A stretch of 64,000 nucleotides of DNA, taken from assembly GCA_963930655.1 (NCBI GenBank), contig OZ005603.1, positions 16,453,001 through 16,517,000 of the forward strand. The letters run 5' to 3'. Position 1 is the first letter of the stretch, and each line of letters opens with the position of its first letter. Of this stretch, positions 1 to 11,089 are shown one piece after another. The translations under genes were made by a program, and so were the position numbers. A model generated the notes under the pieces. That model saw only the letters and a list, made by a program, of their open reading frames with translations, was not told the origin of the DNA and did not search any database. This DNA comes from Myrica gale. Its lineage: Eukaryota; Streptophyta; Magnoliopsida; Fagales; Myricaceae.

Positions 1-364
1 TGGAGTAAATATTACAATGAGAAATAACTAGCTCTTAGGCTTCACACAATAACAAGGATGTGAAAATGAATATTATGTGTGAATGATGTTTGAATAAGGA
101 TTGGAAGGTTTTTGATCACTCTTAGCCTATGCAAAATGATATTGGACGATTTTGTTGAGTTTCAAAGGCGTGAGAATGACTTTATATAGACCTCATGAGA
201 AAAATAGTTGTTTATAGCCGTTAGAGTGATCTGTTAAAACGAGTCGGTCGACCGCTACATGAACCGGTCGACCGCTTCAAGTTACCGTTACACAACGGTC
301 ATTTTATCAGAAGCTTAACGGCTCTTTAATAAATGCAACCGGTCGACCGCTACACCAAGCGGTC

Positions 365-801
365 GTAGGTCCGGTCGACCGCTTCATTGAGTCGGTCGAC
401 CTCCTCAACTTAAGCATGATCCGGCTGACTTAAAAACTCGATTTTGACCCACTTAAAATACACAATTTTAAACTCTAACTTCTCATAAGTATATAAAAAG
501 GTTTGAGAGTATATTTGTGATATTTTGAAGCCATTAAAAAGGTTTTATTCATTTAACAGACGTTAAAACAGTTTATACAAGTTTTGAAAACTTATACATT
601 TGTGTGATTGAAATCCATGTTAAAGATGAAGTCTTAGAGTTACAAAGATTACCCTAGCATCTTGAGTCTTCACTTTAAGACCACATCCATTAAAGGTGAT
701 GTTGCTTGATCGCTCCGTGTTCATTTTGGATCCGCTTTGCTTCACATCTCAATTACTTCTATTGTTATCATCAAAACATTGATTGTGACTAAAAGCCAAT
801 A
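365..801 (-). repeat. LTR copy 1 of the relic at 1-1811
   Basis: Matches 1375-1811 at a constant offset of 1010 bases with no net gap. By eye about 14 of 436 positions differ, roughly 97 percent identity. The LTR continues leftward to at least 240 with several copies of the palindrome-bearing motif CCGGTCGACCGC (near 246, 264, 340, 371 and 391). Confidence 0.75.
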
Positions 802-1374
802 ATCTCCCCCTTTTTGATGATGACAATAAATTAATTGATCATTCTCTTATTGATCTTGTCTCTCCCTATCTTTTGTACTTTGATGTGGGGTTTTTGGACA
901 TTTTAATACTTCATGGACACAAGTTAGTATATAATATGAAAGAATGACATATAAATAATAAAGAGGCTTTCATATCAAAATAAAGTAGTACATCAAAGTC
1001 TCAAAGGGGTACAGAGATACAAAAAGTGACACCATATTTCTTCTCCCCCTTTGTCATCATAAAAAAGAAATACATAAGCAAAGGAAATACATAAACAGCA
1101 ACAAAATGAAATGAATATGCTATGAGAATCATGATGGTGGAGGAAAACGGGCCATAAAAGTCCTCATCTCCTCAAAGAACCGTCTCTGCTCCTCTTGCAT
1201 AGAAGCGATACTATCGTGAAGAAAACTTTCGTTCCGCCTCATGCATAGCAAGCATCTTTCGCTCAAAAGCGCTGTTCCGGGAATTAGAGGAAGACGTATG
1301 GTCGGGAGCTCTGGTAGGAGAAGGAATAATGGAAGGATCATCAGCCAAATCAGCGTCTATGGTCGGGAGCTCTG

Positions 1375-1811
1375 GTAGGTCCGGTCGACCGCTTCATTGA
1401 GCCGGTCGACCTCCTCAACTTAAGCATGATCCGGCTGACTTAAAAACTCGATTTTGACCCACTTAAAATACACAATTTTAAACTCTAACTTCTCATAAGT
1501 ATATAAAAAGGTTTGGGAGTATATTTGAGATATTTTTAAGCCATTAAAAAGGTTTTATTCATTTAACAGACGTTAAAACAGTTTATACAAGCTTTGAAGA
1601 CTTATACATTTGTGTGATTGAAATCCTTGTTAAAGATGAAGTCTTAGAGTTACAAAGATTACCCTAGCATCTTGAGTCTTCACTTTAAGACCACATCCAT
1701 TAAAGGTGATGTTACTTGATCGCTCCGTGTTCATTTTGGATCCGTTTTGCTTCACATCTCAATTATTTATATTGTTATCATCAAAACATTGATTGTGACT
1801 AAGAGCCAACA
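1375..1811 (-). repeat. LTR copy 2 (partial) of the relic at 1-1811
   Basis: Direct repeat of 365-801. A 21-bp direct repeat (1298-1318 and 1359-1379, beginning ATGGTCGGGAG) lies at the junction between the internal piece and this LTR copy, which suggests a rearrangement rather than a simple element end. Confidence 0.75.
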
Positions 1812-2027
1812 GTCTGCCCCCAACGCTGATGCTTGTACTTGGGGATTGGGGGGAGATGCTGCTGATTTTTTTCAAAGTATGGATGGACACAAGTCGAATT
1901 GACGATCAACTCCGAATGAACAATCTTGAATGAGATAAGACTTATCAGCTGAGCACAAATGTCACGTTCCAATGATTGGATGTTTATGAGTTACTTAATG
2001 TCGTGTATTGTGTTTAGATTGGTAGCG

Positions 2028-4160
2028 ATGGATAAGAGTTGGGTGTATGAAAAAAATCGATTTGGTGAAAAGTATGCGAAAGGGGGTCTGTGGGTTTGTC
2101 GGTATGGCTACTACCTGTGTAGACTCTCGGGGTCAGATCAGATGTCCGTGTCGGAAGTGCAAAAATGTAGTGTTTCAAGTGTTGGACAAAATGGAAGATC
2201 ATAAATACATTAATGGGTTTGAAGTAAGCTACAACTTATGGGTGTTTCACGAGAAGGGTATTCAACTCACTTAAAATCTAAGTCAAGAGTCTGGTGCGAG
2301 CTTACCGCATAGTGATGTGGATTTAGAGGGAGATAGCTCTAATGGGATGAAGGAAATGTTAACCGATATTCATGCGGGGTTAGAAGGTGGGGCAGTAGGG
2401 GTTGAAACAAAGAACCCTCATAATAGGGAAACTTCCACTTCGGGATCGAAGGCTTCGACACCATTTGATAAGTTATGGGAAAAGGCAGGGGTTGAACTGT
2501 ATCCTGGATGTACCGAGTTTAGTAAGTTGTCATTTACTGTCCGGCTGTTGCATGTGAAGTTGGAGAATAAGTTATCGGTTAAGGCATTTGATATGGTGTT
2601 ACAGTTGATTAAAGAGGTGTTGCCAGAGGGGGAGACGTTACCGAGATCGTAATACGAGGCGAACCAATTGCGAAAGGGTCTTGAGTTTAGTTATGATAAG
2701 ATCAATGCATGTCAGAATGATTGTGTGTTGTTTTGAAAGGAAAACATAGAGTTAGACAATGTCCGGTATGTGTGGTGTCTCGGTGGAAATTTAAAGATGA
2801 CTTGTGCAATCGAATTCCTAGGAAAGTGTTGTGTCACTTCCCTTTGATTCTTAGACTTAGACGTTTGTTTACCACAAAAGATGTGCTAATGAAATGAGAT
2901 GGCATAAGAAGAACTGGGTCGACGATGGGGATAGTATGAGACATCCTGCAGATTCATTGGTTTGGAAGAATTTTGATAAGGACCTTGGTTGGTTTGCTCA
3001 AGATACCCGCAACGTTCGCCTTGGTCTTGCTTCAGATGGGTTCAATCCGTTCGGAAACATGAGCAATGCATACAGTATTTGGCCAGTCGTTGTGTTTCCA
3101 TATAATTTACCTACATGGAGGTGTATGAAGGTCTCATTTTCATTGATGACTCTTTTGATCCTAGGTCGCAAGTCACCGGAAAATGATATAGATGTATATC
3201 TGCGACCCTTAGTGGACGAGTTGAAATAACTATGGGAAGATGGAGTCGAGACATATGACGCTTCAGATGGAACGACATTTAAGATGCATGCAACTTTGAT
3301 GTGGATGGAGTACGAAAGGGAAGTCGGTATGTCCAACGTGTAATTTAGACACTAATTATAAGTGGTTGAAGTACGAGATAAGAATGTGTTATATGGGTCA
3401 TAGGAGATACTTGGCACCGGGGCATATACTTTAACTCGGGAAGAGCGAAGGAAGACTTATGAGTGGTTAAAAGACGTGAGGTTCCTCGATGGTTATACTG
3501 CTAAGATTTCACTTTGTATGAATCTAGATGAGTTGAATGTGTCTGGAATGAAAAGTCATGATTGTCATGTGTTCTTGCAGAGGATTCTTTCAGCGATGAT
3601 CCGAGGGTTGTTGAAGGAAGACGTGGGTGACGCAGTGACTATATTATACATGCTTTTTCGAGAGTTGTGCTCACGGACGTTAAAGATTTATGTATTGCAG
3701 AGGATGTCGGAAGATATTGGAATAATTTTATGTAAGATGGAAATGATTTTCCACCTGCTTTTTTACGGTAATGATGCATTTGGCGGTCCACTTTCTGTGC
3801 GAATTGAAGCAATGCTTGCTGGACCGGTAAAATAAAGATGGGTGAATCCAGTTGAACGGTTGATGGGGGGCTCGAAACGGAATGTGAAAAATAAGTTGTG
3901 TCCCTAAGGCTCGATTGCAGAAGCGTATATTGACAATGAGTGTTTGACATTTTGTTCCCAGTACCTTCGTGGGGTCGAAACAATGTTTAATTGTAGAGAT
4001 CGAAACTGCGATTCTGACAGTGAGATGGAGGTACCAGAAAGGTCATTGGATGTGTTAAATGAGTGTTCGGTCTTGACTGCACACGTCAGGAAGACGTGAG
4101 GACGGTGGTCGAGACTATGATGACGACACATCGAACGCACCGCAACTGGATGTATGCGTA
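2028..4160 (+). pseudogene. TNP2-like CACTA transposase, degenerate
   Basis: The encoded protein would cut and move the CACTA element by acting at its ends. It opens with MDKSW and a transposase-associated domain with the zinc-binding string CPCRKCKN (near 2140-2165) and GF..SYNLWVFH. The transposase domain follows: FDKLWEKAGVELYPGC (from 2463), RHPADS, NVRLGLASDGFNPFGNMS (near 3010-3065), YSIWPVV, NDIDVYLRPLVDELK, LWEDGVETYDAS, then SGMKSHDCH (near 3540), RELCS, and GSIAE.Y near 3910. These are family hallmarks in the correct order. Reading needs at least three frames: 2028, then the frame of 2047-2652, then that of 2894-3835, with stop codons at 2272, after 3229 and elsewhere, and the middle (3340-3476) is much shorter than in the family. 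It is dead. Confidence 0.88.
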
Positions 4161-4338
4161 TTTAAAGAAGTTCCGGAGTAAAGAGGCGGTGTTGCTAATG
4201 CCCCACCCTGATACCACGAAAGAACGATAGAAGGAGTTATGCGATTTGTTCACCAGCGAATCATTTTTGGTACGTGATTTACAAAAGCTTGTTGCTTGAG
4301 TATTGCATTCTTTTTAAATCTACTTAAAATATCACATA

Positions 4339-5120
4339 AATGAAGCGAGCAAAATAAGAAAAATAGATCGAAGCTGACTGTGAATCACGCTGCTGGTTCG
4401 CGCTCATTCCAACGCACTCGAGCTTGCATGGTAAGTGAAGTACTAAATTATGAGTTTTATTCATATTGTTTGTTGATAACTTTATGCTATTTTCATGTAG
4501 AAAAATCAAGAAATCGGTGAAATCAATCTTGCAGAGGTGTATAAGAAGAATTATACAAACAAATATGGTGTTTGGACCTCGAAAGGAGCGAGAGAAATTT
4601 ATGTAAGTTGCTTTCATTTTAATATACTTTATGTAATATATGTATAGTTAATTTTCTTTAATGTTTCTACTAATTACTGTTATTTCTCAATAACAGATGG
4701 ATGGATTCCAGCACCAGTGTGATTCAGAAGGGAAGACTTACACCAAAATTGAAGTATATTCCGAGATATTGGGCAAGAATTGGGGATATGTTCTGGGATT
4801 AGGACGCGCGGTTAGGCCTCCGCCTTCATCAACTTTAACTACACAGTCTTCTGATCTCCAGCACCAGCTAGCGAAGGCAGGGGATGAGAAAAAGACTTGC
4901 AAGAATTTGAGAAGAAGCAAGCTGAGATGGAGGCGTAGCTGCGGGACCCACCGTGAGGAGCAGTAGGTGGAGCAGGAGTGCATCAGGTTGGAGCACGAGG
5001 AGCGCATGCAATAGGAATAAGAGTGCATGCAAAAGGAGCAAGAGCGCTTACGGGCAGAAATATCAAAGGAGCTGGAGAAGAAAATGTCCTCTGTAATGGA
5101 GAAGAAAATGAGCGAAAGTA
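4339..5120 (+). pseudogene. Transposase_24-like (TNPA-type) second CACTA gene with two small introns
   Basis: This matches the plant En/Spm second-gene family. A first exon ends at 4430 with NRSKLTVNHAAGSRSFQ, followed by a clean intron 4431-4500 (GTAAGT...TAG), an exon of exactly 34 codons at 4501-4602 (INLAEVYKKNYTN, YGVWTSKGAREIY), a second intron 4603-4696 (GTAAGT...CAG) and a third exon from 4697 with YTKIEVYSEILGKNWGYV and LGLGRAVRPPPS, the family's 'SE.LG...GYV.GLG' motif. Both introns fall between codons and keep frame. A stop at 4964-4966 and two more within 40 codons interrupt the C-terminal coiled-coil (glutamate and lysine rich to about 5120). The upstream start was not identified. 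The splice sites have outlived the open frame. Confidence 0.8.
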
Positions 5121-5296
5121 ATAATCTTTATTTTTGAATCAAATGAATAAGTAATATTATAATGGTTTTCCACTTTGTGATTTTCAGTCCGATGATTTTG
5201 ATTTAAGAGCTTGCAAGTATTTGGTTGATCATACATATCAATGGTTGTATCATTTCATGATTAAGGAGTTGGCCAAGACCGGAAAAAAGAACCTGA

Positions 5297-5920
5297 TGTT
5301 GGCTTTTGTTCACAATCGATATTTTGATGATTTCAATAAATGGATTAAATTTACAAAATGGATATCTTCAAAGACAAAGACATTTTCATCAAAGAGATAA
5401 AGACAAAAAGATTGAAGATCAAGAAGATGCAAGAAGCTCAAAGTGAAGATTCAAGACCATATGGTATAATCTTGTAACTTTTAATTTTTTTAAACAGGAT
5501 TTGAATCACAATAACCTACACAAATTTTTTTTAGATGCTAGAGCTATGAATATTTTGTATCGTGCATTGGATAGAGGATAATTCAATAGAATATCAGCAT
5601 GTGCTAAGGCTAGAGATATATGGCACGTTCATGAAATTATGCATGAAAGAACAAGTTAAGTGAAAGAATAAAAAGTTAGCATGCTTTTTCATAATTATAA
5701 ATTGTTTAAGATGAAGTCCGATAAATCTATTTGTGATATGTTTACCAGATTTATAAATATAATAAATTCTTTGAATGCTCTTGGTAGAAATTATACTAAT
5801 TAACTTCAATTTGGTAAGGAAAAAATTCTGAGGTCTCTACCATAATCATAGGAAGCCAAAGTAACACTATCCTAGAAGTTAAGGATCTTAGCAAGCTACC
5901 ATTTGATGAGCGGCCTTTCC
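5297..5920 (+). mobile_element. Broken Copia piece: LTR fragment plus gag (UBN2-type)
   Basis: 5297-5490 matches the LTR start at 59575-59750 (shared phrases 'cacaatcgatattttgatgatttcaataa' in part, and 'gaagattcaagacc'), so both belong to one Sirevirus-like Copia family. 5530-5910 encodes a UBN2/Retrotran_gag_2-like domain: ARAMNILYRALDR, ARDIWHVHEIMHE, MFTRFINIINSLNALG, KILRSLP. The piece interrupts the end of the CACTA relic. It is a broken, rearranged fragment with several breaks. Confidence 0.7.
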
Positions 5921-6103
5921 TATGCCAAGCTAAGGTTTGTGGCCTAGGTGGGCACTCTCGGGCGTTGGCAATGCAATGGAGCATGCCAATGTGTTGTTTG
6001 ATAGGCCATGGCTTGGGCCGTGGCATGTTATGGGCGTGTCAGAGGTGCGGATTAACCTCAGTTGAGTTAGGTCTCTAGTGGGGGTCTCTATTAATATATT
6101 TTG

Positions 6104-6857
6104 GGGTAACGTCATAGTACGCCACCTAATTATAGGCTAAAAGCAATCTTGGCTCCCTAAGTTCTAAAACAACGATTTGTGCCCTTATGTTTCGAACATA
6201 ATCAATCCTTGCTCTTCGATTGAAATGACTGTTAAACCTCATTCAAAATGACCAAAAGGCCCATCCAATAAAAAATTACTAAAAATATTAAAAAATTCAT
6301 TAAAAAATAAAAATATTGGAATTCTATTTCAGTAGGCTATTTATTTTTATTTTGAAAAATTTTTATCTTGGAAGGACATTTCGATCATTTTACATGTTTT
6401 TCTGTATAACTTAACTAGGGTTGCACAATCAGAACTCTGGTTTGGTCTGGATTTTCCCCCCATTTTTTTAGGTTACTTTTGAAGGGAGAAGGACATGACA
6501 AAACACATAGTTTTAGTTTATATTAAAATTAAACTTTTGAAGTTTGTAAATTGTAATTTGTATTAAAAAATATTTTTTTTATTTATATTAATAATCCCGG
6601 TTTGGTTCGGTTCAGACCGATTTTGCAAAAGTCTTGACCGGACCAGACCAGATTTCACAATCAAGACCTGACCGGACCACAAATTCGGTCCGATTTTGTG
6701 GTTCGGTCCGATCTTGTTCAGCCCTAAACTTAACTACCAAATCAGATGGAGGACAAGAAATGATCATGTTCGAAACATAAGGCAAATCACCTTTTTGAAA
6801 CTTAGGGGTGAAATTGATTTTGGCCAATAATAAAAGGGCGTACTATGACATTACCCT
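6104..6857. mobile_element. Foldback / MITE-like element with long terminal inverted repeats
   Basis: The left end GGGGTAACGTCATAGTACGCC is matched in reverse complement at the right end (6836-6856, GGCGTACTATGACATTACCC). Homology continues inward: 'ggctaaaagcaatcttggctccctaagttc' on the left pairs with 'gaaacttaggggtgaaattgattttggcc' on the right, giving imperfect arms of at least 60 bases. The middle holds polyA/T and copies of 'ggtccgg'-type sequence, and no transposase. A target duplication could not be settled. The superfamily is open; Mutator-like non-autonomous elements often have arms this long. Confidence 0.7.
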
Positions 6858-7960
6858 TTTTTTATTCAATAAACTAAGCAAAAATATGTATTGTTATAGG
6901 ATTAGAAAAAGGGATTCACTTTGAGACTCAGGAAAAGGAGGGAAAATGGTGAATTCAGAGGCCCAACTAACTAGTGAAACACTCCGCTGGAAAAAGTGGA
7001 AGTATGCCTGTAGTCACCATAAAGTCTGAGGAGACTTCTATTAGTACTTGCTTAAAACTGATGTGAATGAAATGGAGCGAAATTTGACATTATTAAATAT
7101 CGAGGTACGAGTAGTTTTCTACTTTATTTAACTGCAAGTAGACCCGATATTATGTTTAGTGTTTGCTTGTGTGCATGTTTTTAATCTTGTCCAAAATAAT
7201 CTCATATGAGTGTCGTTAAGACAATTTTTGGTTATTTAATTGGCATCATAAATTTTAGTACTTTGGTATCCCCGAGGCACACTATAACACTTTTCACATG
7301 AATCAGGTGCTTTAAGGAAGATTACTTTTTATATAACAAGAAGAAGAAGAGGAGGAGCTGGAACTTAAAAGTCTAAAGTTTTGGTGAAATTGCTGCATAT
7401 TTTGTTTCGATGACTTGCATGTTTAGATCAGTGATAGGATCTTGATTTTATGTTAGGAGTAAAGTGGATATTTTTGTAAAATCCTGGATTTGTAAGAGAA
7501 GATCAACAACATTCAAAGTTTGAAGTTATATTGAGGTGTGTAAGGAGAAAATTTTTGGAAGGAAACTTAGTGCATGTTGCTGGTTTTTTCTGGTGCAGAT
7601 GCACGACTAGAATTAATGGTTTGCAATGTTCATTGGTAGATGAATTATAAATTTTGCAGGTCATAGATGTTGCATGCAGGTAAAGCTCTAAAAGTGTAGA
7701 GATTAGAAGTGACCCTATACTTTGTGAAAGGTACAGGAAAATAGACCTAAAATTCTAGTTGGATGTTGTGCGCTTCTCTACTGCACATTTTCAGCAATGT
7801 ATATTGCCTTTAACTATTAAATGAGTGACTTCTTATTGGTGGTTGAATGCACCTTGCGTTATAATGCTAAGTTTTAACATTGTTTTAAGTATGTTAGTTT
7901 GTGTTTTGGTTATGTTTTTGGGGCGTGTGTGGAGGTGGAGGGATGCTGCCATGACTGAGT
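6858..7960. other. Unassigned AT-rich stretch
   Basis: No coding similarity, RNA gene or clear repeat was recognised. A short GAA/GAG-rich run lies near 7340. The stretch lies between the foldback element and the first CGAAC-rich subterminal-type repeats of the CACTA element, so it may be degraded CACTA interior. Confidence 0.4.
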
Positions 7961-8140
7961 TAACTCAGCGGTCCTCCCCTCAGCTTGCGAACACGTTTTT
8001 AGGCCTTCGAACACGTTTTGGATTGGTCCGAACGCTATGTGATAGTCGTCTAGACGTGTGTTCATGATTAGACAAGCAGTACGGACTTCTTCAACTTAGC
8101 GTTTGGATGCAATTTTCATGTTCGGACATATTGTCTAATC

Positions 8141-9290
8141 ATGCAAACGCTTGTTATGAAAATTGAAAAAATGAGCAAGCGTGGACGTAGTAGCGGCCAG
8201 GCTGATATCGAGCAACCTTCCGGTTCTACTTTGACGTTGGAGCAGCATACAACAATTGTTATGTCCCCCTCGATTGTTGTCGAGCGGGACATGAAGTTGG
8301 CAGATTTCAACGACCTGACTTTTGAGGGTCGGACGCTTCCGGAGGTGCTGGAGGACATAGATTGGCTTTCGTTGATTCATAGGACCTGATATGCATCGAG
8401 AAACCTAGTGCGGGAGTTCTATTGTGCCATTTTACGGGCGACAGACATCGACGAGCCTAGTATGGAACTCAAAGTTTATAATGTTCCGATCGTATTCTCA
8501 CCGGAGGAGTTGGTGATATTTTGGGGTACGAGCGGGATTTGGGAGCGTTCCCAAACCTGCCAATGATCAAGGTGGGCTGACCTACTAAGGCTGAGGTATT
8601 CCGGACCATGCTAGGCGATGATACAACGATTTTGGATGGAGCCTATATGATACACGGGCAGTTGCGTCCTTTCTGGCAGATCATGCACCTGATCCTATGC
8701 TCCGCCATCGATCCGAGGAAGCACACTACGGAGTTGTCTTATTGCGGGGCAGAGTTCTTGTACCTTTTAGTTGTTCGGGGGCTACATGTTGATACGACGT
8801 CCTACATCTATCTGTACGTTCGTGCGGAGACCCTGAAGACAGATGCTCTAACTTCGTTGCCGCACGAGATTCTACTGACCCAGTTCCTTCACTCTCTGCT
8901 AGTACCTGAGGGTGGTGACGACATGATGACGCAGCTGACTGAGCGGATGCAATCGGTCTTGCGGCCCACCCATGAGATGGTCAGTGATATCAGTTGTCAG
9001 CTGAAAACTTTGGAGCAAAAGGTCGTGGACATGGACTATGGGTGGAAGAAGGAGATCATTACAGTTCAGGTGGCCATGAGGAAAGAGGCAACTACTGACA
9101 ACTTTGGAGCAAAAGGTCGTGGACATGGACTCTGGGTGGAAGAAGGAGATCACTGTGGTTCAGGTGGCCTTGAGTAAAGCAGCAACCAGTGCTGAGTTAT
9201 TTGCATTGACTCAGCGGGCCATGCATAGATAGGAGCACCTTAGTCAAATCCTTGACGTTCTAAAAGTCACGGATGATGACGATGATGACC
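8141..9290 (+). pseudogene. 'Putative plant transposon protein' domain ORF inside the CACTA element
   Basis: The product resembles the plant transposon-protein domain usually met in LTR elements: LVREFYCAILRATDIDEPSM (near 8407-8466), a segment FSPEELVIFWG, then HGQLRPFWQIMHLILCSAID (near 8655-8715), SYCGAEFLYLLV and YLYVRAETLKTDAL. A glutamine/lysine-rich coiled-coil tail follows (TLEQKVVDMDYGWKKEI). Its function is unknown. The frame is broken by a TGA at 8387-8389 and a shift between 8564 and 8608, and a 94-bp tandem duplication (9007 and 9101) throws the tail out of frame. The placement between CACTA subterminal repeats is what is odd. Confidence 0.65.
9007..9178 (+). repeat. 94-bp tandem duplication in the coiled-coil tail
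   Basis: The sequence starting ACTTTGGAGCAAAAGGTCGT at 9007 recurs at 9101 with about six differences. Because 94 is not a multiple of three, the second copy reads in another frame, so the duplication arose after or together with loss of function. Confidence 0.85.
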
Positions 9291-10732
9291 TGTAGTTTTA
9301 TTATGATGGTCATTTTTTTTGTTTTGTTTTGAGGACATTTACTTTTCTATAATGTTTTGTGGACAACTTTGTATTTATTTAATGTTATTTTGTTTATATA
9401 TGTTTTGAAGATATTTGATATATTTATGTTATCTTAGTTATATTATAATTGTTATTATAACTTAATACAATATGAATTGTTATTAGAAAAATAATAAAAG
9501 TTCGTCAAAAACCGTTTGAACGACTTATATTTACGGTCGGGACTATTTCATTTACGATCCTTTCATGTAGACGTTGTCGTTTGGGGATTTCCAAACGGAG
9601 TCGTGCAATGTAAGATACTATTCGGAGGGCTAGGAAATTTTAGGCAGCAACAATTCCCTCTAAAACTAATATACGTAAGCAACCGAAGTTCATTTTACAC
9701 TTCCGAATGGTATTCAATCATTTCAAAGTTGTAGAATCGCAGACAGTGGAGGAAAAACTTGAAACACTTAGAAAACGAGAGATTTGAGCAAGAGGAGAAG
9801 AGGGGAGCTGATTTTGAGCATCTAACCGCATTGAATTGGGTGTGGAAGAGAAACTCATTAAGAATTTGATATTGGATTGCATTTGAGGTAAGTGGGTTCT
9901 AAATTGAATTGATTTAGGATGAAAAGCATGGATTTTTAGGATTTAAAAGCATGTGTTTTTATAAATGTTTTGGTCTAAAATGATAGCAATTGAGTTTATG
10001 CTTCGTTGTGAAGTGTTTATATTGAAGTATTTATGGTTTGGGAAGAATTTGTAGTGTCTTGTTTGACAATCGCAGTATGTCCGTCCTGACTTTTTTTTTG
10101 TTCGAACGCTTTTACAAAAAGCTTCTGAATACATATGGATTGTGCGGACTGTTTAGATGACGTCCGAACGTTTTTTAGCTGTTATGTTATTGCATTCATT
10201 TAGTAGTCTTAGCCCCTCGTTTAAGAATTACACAGAGTTCGGATAACGAAGTTGGTTTAATTCTTGAATTATCCACATTATGGATAGTTTGAAACAACGG
10301 TGCAAACATCTTCACAAATGCGTCCGAACATATATACATTATCGTTCTGACATTATAATGCAACGGTGCAGACGTTTATTCCGTTGCAAAATGTATTTCG
10401 TCACATTGGACTAACCGTTGACATAAGCTGTGCCACAGTATAGAGAGAACGTGCGCACAGTTCATGCGAACGGATGGACTGTACTGGGCATGACGATTTT
10501 CAATTTCGTCAGTATGACACCAAACCATTCGGACGGGTTTATAAACCGTTTGAACGGTTTCGAGTGACATAACATGAAAATCAACAACTAAAACATTGGT
10601 TGACGGGCTTTAGGTGACAACCGGGTGACAACTTGGTTTTATCACCAAAAACCTTAGCTGACGAAATTAGTACTTTGGGTGACAAATTTTTTTGTCACCA
10701 AAGTATTTTTTATTGTAGTGAATGTTTTACAT

Positions 10733-11056
10733 CTATAGAACCAGAATAGCTACCCTGCTGCACCATTGTGCAAGGCCATGCGCCTTACCATTAGTTTCTC
10801 TTCGGATCCAGTTCGGGTGCACCATCCACTGAAGTTTAATAAAACGGATATCCTCATCAATGATCCAATCAGGCAGCTCTTCAGAAGAGGATATTTGATG
10901 GATCAAATGTTGTGCATCACTCTGGAAACTCACAACCTCCCACATTCTGGCCTCAGCCATTTCCACCGCGAGACACATAGCAAGAGCCTCACCCTTGAGG
11001 GGGGAAGTACCCACTGTAGAACCAGCTCGGGCCTCCAAAATTTCTCTGCCTTCTAA
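10733..11056 (-). pseudogene. RNase H-like fragment (RVT_3 type), LINE or gene relic
   Basis: A minus-strand reading frame of about 100 codons (10733-11038) encodes EALAMCLAVEMAEARMWEVV, FQSDAQHLIHQIS, DIRFIKLQWMVHP, RRETNGKAHGLAQW. This is the plant RNase H-like domain that ends many L1-type LINE ORF2 proteins and also occurs as small free genes: alternating strand, conserved S-D pair, late RE.N..AH.LA motif. No reverse transcriptase or endonuclease is attached, so it is a fragment. The CACTA terminus lies 12 bases to its left. Confidence 0.65.
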
Positions 11057-11089
11057 ATTGCAGCATTTCGATGCAACCTGTTGTCAGTG

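Larger units (their letters stand above)
1..1811 (-). mobile_element. Broken Sirevirus-type Copia relic: two LTR pieces around a short internal piece
   Basis: Two direct repeats (365-801 and 1375-1811) are LTR copies read on the minus strand, each starting near TGTTGGCTC or TTGGCTTTTAGTC with the phrase 'ttttgatgataacaat' shortly after. The internal piece at 804-1374 carries a polypurine tract on the minus strand (plus-strand CTCCCCCTTT near 804 and again near 1043) and the tail of a minus-strand reading frame at 1129-1341 whose end, MQEEQRRFFEEMRTFMARFP, resembles the extra coding region that Sirevirus-type Copia elements carry after pol. The left LTR runs off or near the window edge. The element is broken and rearranged. 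Copia assignment is fairly sure; the Sirevirus lineage is an inference from the PPT context and palindrome-rich LTR. Confidence 0.6.
1960..5296 (+). mobile_element. CACTA (En/Spm) DNA transposon relic, coding core
   Basis: The stretch carries, in the usual CACTA order, a TNP2-type transposase (2028-4160) and a Transposase_24-type second gene (4339-5120), both on the plus strand and both degenerate. No CACTA terminus was found at the left; the left flank is the Copia relic. On the right it is cut by a Copia piece near 5297. The CACTA terminus at 10720 has the right orientation to be the 3' end of this same element, with later insertions between, but the sequence cannot prove that. Confidence 0.8.
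7960..10720 (+). mobile_element. CACTA element, 3' portion with terminus
   Basis: The right end reads ...TATTGTAGTG at 10711-10720, which on the other strand is CACTACAATAAAAAATAC, a standard CACTA terminus. Just inside lies a near-perfect palindrome at about 10674-10704 (CTTTGGGTGACAAA / TTTGTCACCAAAG). The 9500-10560 stretch holds many short inverted or direct copies of a core like CGTTCGAACG or CGTCCGAACG (for example near 9515, 10100, 10160, 10320, 10545), and more lie at 7985-8060. Such subterminal arrays are the transposase binding sites of CACTA elements. A degenerate coding region sits between the arrays. The left terminus was not found. Confidence 0.75.

Noticed and set aside
240-410. 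Repeated GGTCGACC units as a CRISPR-like array
   Set aside because: Spacing is irregular, units are short palindromes in an LTR, and the genome is a plant's.
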